Translations under genes and position numbers: made by a program | Shown here: positions 1-5,043 of the stretch, piece after piece | Position numbering within the stretch: the first letter of the stretch is position 1 | Layout of the letters: each line of letters starts with the position of its first letter | The notes under the pieces: model-generated | What the model saw: the letters and a program-made list of their open reading frames with translations, nothing else | The model's database searches: none | Told to the model about the DNA's origin: nothing | Origin: JBJXFK01 sp046155505 | Lineage (GTDB): Bacteria; Planctomycetota; Phycisphaerae; UBA1845; Fen-1342 | DNA length: 12,464 nt | Direction of reading: 5' to 3' | NCBI GenBank assembly: GCA_046155505.1 | Contig: JBJXFK010000224.1 | Location: 1 to 12,464, forward strand

Positions 1-199
1 CGCTTGGAATTCGCACCGGCCGGAGGCCGCTGCTCCCCGTGGCCGCGCGCCGCCACTGGTTGCTCTCTCGCCGCTCGCATATGGGTCGATCATTCGCGAC
101 GGACGCGTTTCGGCGCCCTTGTGTTCGTGCGGTAAGCGGGTAATGTCACGCGCTGGGTTTCCGGCGCGGCCAGTGATCACGGGGCGCGGCGGGGTCGGA
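1..199. other. Left-edge stretch with no recognisable gene
   Basis: No protein family could be recognised here on either strand. The plus-strand frame that begins at base 1 is open until a TAA at 133-135, so the last ~44 codons of an upstream gene cannot be excluded, but the translation is Ala/Arg-rich and matches nothing I know. The remainder up to the promoter at 200 looks non-coding. Confidence 0.3.
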
Positions 200-228
200 T
201 TGACCATGTTGACATAACTGCATAGAAT
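200..228 (+). promoter_or_regulatory. Sigma70-type promoter for the Ser/Thr kinase
   Basis: TTGACC (200-205) and TAGAAT (223-228) are separated by exactly 17 bp, in a locally AT-richer patch (CATAGAATATAAGG) inside very GC-rich DNA. Transcription would begin near 235, giving a leader of about 50 nt before the kinase start at 287. A second TTGACA at 209-214 has no well-spaced -10 partner. Predicted by eye only. Confidence 0.55.
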
Positions 229-286
229 ATAAGGACTAACGCGCGATAACCGGCGAGGTTGCGCGCCCCCCGCGCAAGGTGTTGCC

Positions 287-1513
287 GTGGCTGACTCTCC
301 CGAAGATACGCAAGTAAGCAAACTCGTCGTTGATCGCAGCCTGGCGACCGCAGACGAATTGCGCGACGCCGTCGAACGCCAGAAGCATCTGAGCGTCAGC
401 GGCAAAAAACCGCCGCTGAGCGAAATCCTGATCGACATGGGATATCTCACGCGGTCGCAACTCCTTCGCGTGCAAGGCAACAGCGACGATTCAGGCGGTC
501 GGCCCGCGCAGCAATTGCCGGGCTATCAGCTTCAGCGCCGCATCGGTGCGGGCGCGATGGCGGTGGTCTACAAAGCGCGACAGCTTAGCCTTGATCGCAT
601 TGTGGCTGTAAAGGTACTCCCGAAACGTCTTAGCAAGAATGCCGAATTCGTGGAGCGTTTTTACCGCGAAGGCCGCGCCGCCGCCGCCCTCAATCACCCT
701 CATATCGTGCAGGCCATCGACGTCGGTGAATCAGGCGGCTTTCACTATTTTGTGATGGAGTTCGTGGAAGGCAAGACGGTCTACGACGAATTGGCCGACG
801 GCAGCGTCTATGAAGAGGCCGACGCGATCCGCATCATCAAGCAGGTCGGACTGGCTCTGCAACACGCCCACGATCGCGACATCATTCACCGCGACGTGAA
901 ACCCAAGAACATCATGCTCACCAAAGACCGCATGGCCAAGCTGGCTGACATGGGTCTGGCGCGCGCCGTGAGCGACGTTGAAGCGGCGATGGCCGAGGCC
1001 GGTCGCGCCTATGGCACGCCCTACTACATCAGCCCCGAGCAGGTGCGCGGCGAGGTGAACATCGACATCCGGGCCGACATTTATTCGCTCGGCGCGACGT
1101 TTTATCACATGGTGACCGGGCGCGTTCCGTTCGAGGGACCGACGCCGTCGGCGGTGATGCACAAACATTTGAAGGAAGCGGTCACGCCGCCGGATCACAT
1201 CAATACGCGGCTCAGCAGCGGCTGCGCGGCGATGATTGAGAAGATGCTGGCCAAGAACCGAGAAGAGCGCTACGCCAATTGCCGCGAAATGATCGAAGAC
1301 CTTGATCGCCTGGAGCGGGGCGAGGCGCCGCAATACACCGAAACGAAGCTGGGGCAGGATTTGTTCCGGCAGCTTTCCAGCGGGCAGCCGCACTATGTCG
1401 AGCCGCCGGTCGCGCGGTCGAGCGGGTCCGGCGCGATGACGATGTTTTTGGGTGTGGTGGCGGCGTTGAGCATATTTTGCAATTTGGTGCTGCTGGCGAC
1501 GATGGCGCGGTGA
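287..1513 (+). CDS. Membrane-tethered Ser/Thr protein kinase (Hanks type, PknB-like)
   Basis: Eukaryotic-type Ser/Thr kinase of 408 residues, expected to phosphorylate Ser/Thr on cytoplasmic targets. Residues ~12-65 resemble the GspE/MshE N-terminal helical domain (pattern L-x-E-I-L-I-D-M-G-Y-L-T-x-x-Q-L), a fusion often seen in planctomycete kinases. The kinase domain spans ~80-345: Gly-rich loop GAGAMAVV (87-94), ATP-anchoring Lys109 in VAVK, helix-C Glu128, catalytic loop HRDVKPKN (201-208, Asp203), metal-binding DMG (221-223, where most kinases have DFG) and activation/P+1 segment GTPYYISPEQ (243-252). All key catalytic residues are present, so it should be active. Residues ~384-405 form one hydrophobic helix at the C-terminus, with almost nothing after it, so the kinase faces the cytoplasm. 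The start is GTG, preceded by a weak AAGGT 6 nt upstream; no better in-frame start fits the N-terminal domain. It appears monocistronic, behind the promoter at 200-228. The substrate cannot be inferred. Confidence 0.93.
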   Translation: MADSPEDTQVSKLVVDRSLATADELRDAVERQKHLSVSGKKPPLSEILIDMGYLTRSQLLRVQGNSDDSGGRPAQQLPGYQLQRRIGAGAMAVVYKARQLSLDRIVAVKVLPKRLSKNAEFVERFYREGRAAAALNHPHIVQAIDVGESGGFHYFVMEFVEGKTVYDELADGSVYEEADAIRIIKQVGLALQHAHDRDIIHRDVKPKNIMLTKDRMAKLADMGLARAVSDVEAAMAEAGRAYGTPYYISPEQVRGEVNIDIRADIYSLGATFYHMVTGRVPFEGPTPSAVMHKHLKEAVTPPDHINTRLSSGCAAMIEKMLAKNREERYANCREMIEDLDRLERGEAPQYTETKLGQDLFRQLSSGQPHYVEPPVARSSGSGAMTMFLGVVAALSIFCNLVLLATMAR

Positions 1514-1517
1514 GCGC

Positions 1518-1636
1518 GTAGGGTGGGCATTGCCCACCATTTGCACGCACAGTGCGAAGCCGAGAAATGGTGGGCGGTGCCCACCACTCGCGTCCGTTGC
1601 GCGAAGCGACAAAATCGTAAGCGGTGCCAACCCTAC
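1518..1636. repeat. REP/MITE-like palindromic element with terminal inverted repeats
   Basis: A 119-bp element lies 4 nt after the kinase stop codon. Its ends are inverted repeats: GTAGGGTGGGCA at 1518-1529, against CCAACCCTAC ending at 1636 (11 of 12 bases match after reverse complementing). Inside are two hairpins: GGTGGGCA-T-TGCCCACC (1522-1538, perfect) and TGGTGGGC-GGT-GCCCACCA (1568-1586). GCCCACCATTT (1532-1542) also pairs perfectly with AAATGGTGGGC (1565-1575), so the whole unit can fold as a larger cruciform. There is no transposase inside, so if mobile it would depend on an enzyme elsewhere. Similar TAGGGTGGGCA..TGCCCACC units are, to my knowledge, dispersed in several bacterial genomes and often yield spurious short proteins with MVGTAHPT-like strings. 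As RNA it could form a strong 3' hairpin protecting or ending the kinase transcript. Confidence 0.75.
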
Positions 1637-1670
1637 GGATCACCGTCAGAACGAACGGCGCGGATTTTCA

Positions 1671-1700
1671 TTGTCACGCGGCGGACGTCGCGGGTACCAT
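1671..1700 (+). promoter_or_regulatory. Candidate sigma70 promoter for the prepilin-like gene
   Basis: TTGTCA (1671-1676) and TACCAT (1695-1700) are spaced by 18 bp, about 75 nt before the gene start at 1777. Each hexamer has one or two mismatches to consensus. The site lies just beyond the palindromic element, which makes independent transcription of the prepilin-like gene plausible. Predicted by eye. Confidence 0.35.
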
Positions 1701-1776
1701 CACTCATCGCGAGTCCAGGTCAGACATTGCTTGCGGGCGATTTGTTCTTTCGTTCGCGCAGATATTGAGGTTGCAC

Positions 1777-2670
1777 ATGCTCGCCGCAGTTCGCATGAGA
1801 GTCCGCGCGTTCACGTTGATCGAGCTTTTGGTCGTTGTCGCGATCATCGCTCTGCTCATCTCGATCCTGTTGCCGTCGCTGGCCCGCGCGCGGGCACAGG
1901 CCAAGCAGGCCTATTGCCTGTCGAACATGAAGTCGATGGGCAACGCCGCTCAAATCTACGCGTCGCAGAACAAGGACACGGTCATCACCGGCGACAAGTT
2001 CTATCCGCCGCTGACGAGCGATTGGTACAGCCACTTTGTCGCGGGACTGCTGCCGGGGCTGGGCTATCCGGATCGAGTCGATCGCATTTTCCGTCGCACG
2101 CCGGGGTCGGACCTGACGCAGGTGCGGCCGATGTGGGAGGTGTGCAAGAACACCGGGACGCTGCAATGCCCGGAGTTCCCCGAGCCGACGCAGGTGCTCG
2201 ACTACGTCGTCAATTCGTTCCAGATTCCGTGGACGACGAACATTCCGGTGTTCGCGTTCGGCACGTTTGTCGGGCCGGGGCCCGAGGCGGGGCCGACCAC
2301 GCCCGAGCCGTCGAACTTCCTGAATTTCAGCAAGATCGGCAAAGTGGACCTGAGCAAGCTGATCTACCTCACCGAGGCGCACGCCAACATGCCGCTGCCG
2401 CCGGCAAATCCCGAGCTTCCCGCGTCGTGGACCGCTGACGTGCAGTGGGGCAGTCTGGCCGACGTGTTTCACCCATCGCACATGCCGTTCGCACGGTCGC
2501 CGCGCGTGGCGAATGAGCTGCGCCACCCGATGGGCATCACGATGAGCATGCTCGACGGGCATGCGGAAGTGATGAAACCCGAGCGGGTGGATCCGGGACA
2601 GGGCGCGACGGCATTTGATCGAGTGCGGCGGTTCACGCTTTCGACACGCGAACAGTTTACGGCGCCGTAA
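1777..2670 (+). CDS. Type II/IV secretion prepilin-like protein (N-terminal methylation motif, DG-H C-terminus)
   Basis: Secreted, membrane-inserted pseudopilin-like protein of 297 residues. The N-terminus carries the class III signal: a short basic leader, then A|FTLIELLVVVAIIALLIS (mature part from Phe12, essential Glu at +5 = Glu16) with an unbroken hydrophobic helix to about residue 31. Prepilin peptidase would cut before Phe12 and methylate it. Position -1 is Ala rather than the usual Gly. After the helix, CLSNMKSMGNAAQIYASQNKD matches the alpha-1 extension typical of planctomycete proteins of this kind, and the C-terminal part contains HPMGITMSMLDGHAEVM, a DG-H variant of the motif common in that large paralogous group. 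The start is ATG 1777, with GAGG (1767-1770) 6 nt upstream; ATG 1795 would also keep the signal. No pilus assembly genes are adjacent, as is usual for these scattered paralogues. The individual function is unknown. Confidence 0.88.
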   Translation: MLAAVRMRVRAFTLIELLVVVAIIALLISILLPSLARARAQAKQAYCLSNMKSMGNAAQIYASQNKDTVITGDKFYPPLTSDWYSHFVAGLLPGLGYPDRVDRIFRRTPGSDLTQVRPMWEVCKNTGTLQCPEFPEPTQVLDYVVNSFQIPWTTNIPVFAFGTFVGPGPEAGPTTPEPSNFLNFSKIGKVDLSKLIYLTEAHANMPLPPANPELPASWTADVQWGSLADVFHPSHMPFARSPRVANELRHPMGITMSMLDGHAEVMKPERVDPGQGATAFDRVRRFTLSTREQFTAP

Positions 2671-2683
2671 TGATGCGCGGCAG

Positions 2684-2704
2684 GCGGCGAACGTGTCTCG
2701 CCGC
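2684..2704. terminator. Candidate hairpin terminator between convergent genes
   Basis: GCGGCGA (2684-2690) and TCGCCGC (2698-2704) form a perfect 7-bp stem with a 7-nt loop, 13 nt after the prepilin-like stop codon and before the end of the oppositely oriented toxin gene. No run of T follows on either side, so it is not a classical rho-independent terminator; it may only slow RNA polymerase or protect 3' ends. Confidence 0.3.
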
Positions 2705-2753
2705 GAAGGTTCCAATCTCTCCATCGTCTGCCGAGCTGCGTGTTCGCAACCGC

Positions 2754-3077
2754 TCAGTCGCCCGGTGGTGATCCGAGTATTGCTTGTACATCGCGGGCAC
2801 CGTGGAGCACGCGAACCACTTGGACGGGCGTCGTTTCAGGGCGGTAGATGATCAGGTACTTGTAAACCCTGAAAAAGCGCAGCGCCTCATCGGCAAGGTC
2901 CAGTCGCAGATGTCCAATGCCGGGCAGGCTGCCGATGCGGCGCATTGCGGCGTGCAGCTTGTTTTCGAGCTTGTCGGCTCGGAACGCGCCGCTCTCGGCG
3001 GCGACGTAACGCCAGATTTCCGCAAGGTCGGCGTCTGCGGCTGGGGTGACGAGGTAACCGCTCGTGCTGTCCGCGCA
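2754..3077 (-). CDS. ParE/RelE-family toxin, start codon missing (probable frameshift or unusual start)
   Basis: The minus-strand frame between the antitoxin stop codon and the TGA at 2756-2754 encodes a recognisable ParE/RelE-superfamily toxin of ~100 residues. It runs from GYLVTPAADADLAEIWRYVA (the N-terminal strand and helix), through the helix RADKLENKLHAAMRRIGSLPGIGHL, to FFRVYKYLIIYRP and RVLHGARDVQAIL, the RVLHGARD hallmark of ParE proteins. ParE members typically poison DNA gyrase, RelE members cleave ribosome-bound mRNA; the sequence favours ParE. The frame has no ATG, GTG or TTG before Met at 2945-2943, which would delete the first half. A GTG does overlap the antitoxin stop (TAGTG, GTG at 3078-3076), as expected for a coupled toxin start, but it is one base out of frame. 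Either the toxin is broken by a one-base indel (real or a sequence error), or it uses a rare start, recoding, or readthrough of the antitoxin TAG. Confidence 0.75.
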   Translation of the reverse strand, partial: CADSTSGYLVTPAADADLAEIWRYVAAESGAFRADKLENKLHAAMRRIGSLPGIGHLRLDLADEALRFFRVYKYLIIYRPETTPVQVVRVLHGARDVQAILGSPPGD

Positions 3078-3365
3078 CTACCTTTTTGGGGAATTGCGTC
3101 GCGCACGGCGAGTGGCGAGGGCCTCGTCGCCGTCGATCAATTCGCCGGCGCGGGCCTGATTCAGACCGATCGCGATCTTGGCCTTCGCGTCGGTGAACGC
3201 CACTTCGACCAGTCGATCGTACGTCTCGGGCGTCATCACAACCGCTTCCGCTTTGCCGTTGACTGTTAGGATTTCGGGGCGGCCGGTGGCGCGCAGCCGG
3301 TCCAGATGCTCCTTCGCGTTCTGCTTGAAGTCGGTCAGCGAATAGATGTCTTGGGTCTGGTGCAT
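3078..3365 (-). CDS. Phd/YefM-family antitoxin
   Basis: Antitoxin of 95 residues. The N-terminus YSLTDFKQNAKEHLDRLRATG (residues ~8-28) followed by EILTVNGKAEAVVMTPETYDRL (~31-52) is the Phd/YefM fold: a DNA-binding N-terminal domain that dimerises and binds the operon operator. The charged C-terminal part (from ~56) would be the flexible segment that wraps the toxin. It is the first gene of the module; its TAG stop is followed directly by the toxin frame. In such systems antitoxin alone or in complex represses its own promoter, which fits the inverted repeat at 3384-3400, 18 bases before its ATG. The cognate toxin is the ParE-like protein immediately downstream. Family assignment is firm; whether the module still works depends on the toxin frame problem. 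Confidence 0.9.
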   Translation of the reverse strand: MHQTQDIYSLTDFKQNAKEHLDRLRATGRPEILTVNGKAEAVVMTPETYDRLVEVAFTDAKAKIAIGLNQARAGELIDGDEALATRRARRNSPKR

Positions 3366-3383
3366 GTTCGGCTCCGCCAGATC

Positions 3384-3400
3384 GAATTCGATCCGAATTC
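3384..3400. promoter_or_regulatory. Inverted-repeat operator of the toxin-antitoxin module
   Basis: GAATTCG-ATC-CGAATTC is a perfect 7-bp inverted repeat with a 3-bp centre. It lies immediately downstream of the predicted -10 box (3407-3402) and 18 bases before the antitoxin ATG, where Phd/YefM dimers usually bind for autorepression. An extra nested CGAATTCG palindrome sits at 3383-3390. The role is inferred from position and symmetry. Confidence 0.55.
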
Positions 3401-3401
3401 A

Positions 3402-3430
3402 ATCTTATGATTGTCGGACCGAAAAAGCAA
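3402..3430 (-). promoter_or_regulatory. Promoter of the toxin-antitoxin module
   Basis: On the minus strand TTGCTT (3430-3425) and TAAGAT (3407-3402) are separated by 17 bp. Initiation would fall near 3395, inside the inverted repeat at 3384-3400, so a repressor bound there would block transcription. Each hexamer matches consensus at four positions. Confidence 0.45.
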
Positions 3431-3486
3431 GTTGGACGGCGATGTGACGCGAATCCCCCGCGAAAGCCAACCTGCCGATCGGCGTT

Positions 3487-3515
3487 TTGACAACCGAGTG
3501 GGGCTGCGGCATACT
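3487..3515 (+). promoter_or_regulatory. Sigma70-type promoter for the coiled-coil/BRCT-like protein
   Basis: A perfect TTGACA (3487-3492) is followed after 17 bp by CATACT (3510-3515). The transcript would start near 3522, giving a leader of ~115 nt to the ATG at 3637. The promoter is divergent from the toxin-antitoxin promoter, with about 60 bp between their -35 boxes. Confidence 0.55.
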
Positions 3516-3636
3516 TCCCCCGCTCACCCGCGTTTTGGGGCGCTTCGGCACCGGCAAACATGACCGCCTCTCGCCGAACCAAATTGCAGCGGGCGCGCCG
3601 GCGTTCTGATTTCGGATTTGGCAAGGAGTCTGCAAG

Positions 3637-5043
3637 ATGGCGTCACGACCAGCGGCCCGCGGCGGCGATGGGCTCATGTATGGCTTGATCAGCTTCGCGA
3701 TCGTCTCGGTGCTCGCGCTGGGTGCGTTTATCTGGCAGCTTACGGCGAACAAAGCCCTCGCCGACGCCGCCGACAACGCCAAGAAGAAGTTGCAGGAGTA
3801 CGGTACGCCGCCGGGGTATTACGCCGACGAACGGACGACGCGGCAAACACCGGCATTCTCGGTCATGGATACCGACATTCAGACGCTCGCCGAGTTGATC
3901 TCCGGCAATCGCAGTCATGTGCGGCCGGCGCTGGTCGAACAGTCTGCCGCCGTGCTCAAATCCGCTTCAACCGCGACCGCAGGCAAAGTCGGCACGGGCG
4001 ACACGCTGCTGAGTGCGGTTTCCAAGCTGACGACCGAATTCTCGAAGCTCAAAGGCGAATTCGACACATCCAGCAGCCAATTGACCGACCAGCGGGCGGA
4101 GAATGACACGCTGGCCAACGGCGTGAAGGCGACGCGCGACGAGTTCACCGCCGAGGTCGAGAACCTGAAGAAGGAAATTGAGCGGCTCGAAGCAGAGAAA
4201 ACCGAGCAGCTTACCGCCAAAGACGCGCAACTCGCGGATCAGCAGACGGCCAACGACTCGCTGACCAAGGAACTGAACGACGCGCGTACGGCAAAGCTCA
4301 ACGCCGACCAAGAGCACGAGATCTCGTTCGGTCGGTTACAGCGCCTCTATGACGATGCGCAGCGTAAACTCGCGCAGCTCAAACCGGGCGGCATCGACAT
4401 CACGGACATCTTGGCCAAGACTGACGGCGAAGTGGTGCGGGCAATTCCCGGCAGCGACCTCGTTTTCATCACGCTCGGCAAACGTGACAACATTCGGCCG
4501 GGCATGGGTTTTGAAGTTTTCTCGCCCAGCGGCGATCGCACCGTAGATTTTCGCGGCAAGGCGCGCATCGAAGTTTCGACTGTGCTCGACAACACGGCCG
4601 AGTGCATCGTCACCCGCGAGACGCCCAGCAAGCCGATCGTCGAAGGCGACAAGATCGTCAACATTGCGTACGAGCGAAATCGCAAGACGCGCTTCGTGGT
4701 GCGTGGTGATTTCGACATGAACTACGACGGTGAGCGCGATTGGGACGGCCTCGAAAAGGTCACGGCCCTGATCCGCGATTTCGGCGGAACGGTGGTCGAG
4801 GAGTTGGACGAGACGGTCGATTTCGTCGTCCTGGGCACGTCGCCGCTGGCACCGTCGGTCACGGTCGGTCGCCCGATGTCCAAGATCGTCGAGGACTTGG
4901 TGGCTGAGCGCAAGCGCCGCGGCGAAGACTGGACGCAGCTTATCGAGCGATCAAAGACGCTCTATGTGCCGGTGCTCCCGCAGGCGCAGTTCCTGTTCCT
5001 GATCGGCTACGGCGGGTCGTCGCCCTACTCGGTCAGTCAGTGA
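3637..5043 (+). CDS. Membrane-anchored coiled-coil protein with C-terminal BRCT-like domain
   Basis: Protein of 468 residues with no known name. In order: a short N-terminus; one membrane helix (~14-36, YGLISFAIVSVLALGAFIWQ); a polar region; a long Glu/Lys/Gln-rich coiled coil (~130-248); a small beta-rich domain (~255-346, with EVVRAI..SDLVFITLGKRDNIRPGMGFEVF and a closing VEGDKIVNI), reminiscent of small barrel domains in envelope proteins; and ~350-458, which reads as a BRCT fold: FVVRGDF, then a helix ending in DFGG (GG at 383-384), TVVEELDETVDFVVLG, a helical segment, and TLYVPVLPQAQFL. The pattern of GG, 'VDFVVLG' and 'VPVLPQAQFL' parallels single BRCT domains such as that of bacterial DNA ligase. 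Start ATG has a strong AAGGAG (3623-3628) 8 nt upstream. Topology (cytoplasmic or periplasmic) is not decided: there is no strongly basic side beyond R4/R8 before the helix. Single gene behind its own promoter; its tail overlaps the convergent histidine kinase gene by 7 nt. BRCT assignment is by pattern only. Confidence 0.75.
   Translation: MASRPAARGGDGLMYGLISFAIVSVLALGAFIWQLTANKALADAADNAKKKLQEYGTPPGYYADERTTRQTPAFSVMDTDIQTLAELISGNRSHVRPALVEQSAAVLKSASTATAGKVGTGDTLLSAVSKLTTEFSKLKGEFDTSSSQLTDQRAENDTLANGVKATRDEFTAEVENLKKEIERLEAEKTEQLTAKDAQLADQQTANDSLTKELNDARTAKLNADQEHEISFGRLQRLYDDAQRKLAQLKPGGIDITDILAKTDGEVVRAIPGSDLVFITLGKRDNIRPGMGFEVFSPSGDRTVDFRGKARIEVSTVLDNTAECIVTRETPSKPIVEGDKIVNIAYERNRKTRFVVRGDFDMNYDGERDWDGLEKVTALIRDFGGTVVEELDETVDFVVLGTSPLAPSVTVGRPMSKIVEDLVAERKRRGEDWTQLIERSKTLYVPVLPQAQFLFLIGYGGSSPYSVSQ

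Noticed and set aside
1522..1586. Hairpins after the kinase as an intrinsic terminator
   Set aside because: No U-tract follows the stems; they are better explained as part of the palindromic repeat, though they may still affect the 3' end.
731..1630. Long minus-strand open frame opposite the Ser/Thr kinase
   Set aside because: His/Arg-rich shadow of the GC-rich kinase gene, with no recognisable domain.
1523..1640. Short proteins with WWAVPT / MVGTAHH strings
   Set aside because: They arise from translation of the palindromic element, not from a gene.
1720..2724. 334-codon minus-strand open frame opposite the prepilin-like gene
   Set aside because: Arg/His-rich shadow; the plus strand carries a textbook prepilin signal and a good ribosome site.
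2887..3624. 245-codon minus-strand frame spanning the toxin-antitoxin module
   Set aside because: Arg-rich with no family match; the antitoxin and toxin frames explain the region. It does contain the coupled GTG that is out of frame with the toxin.
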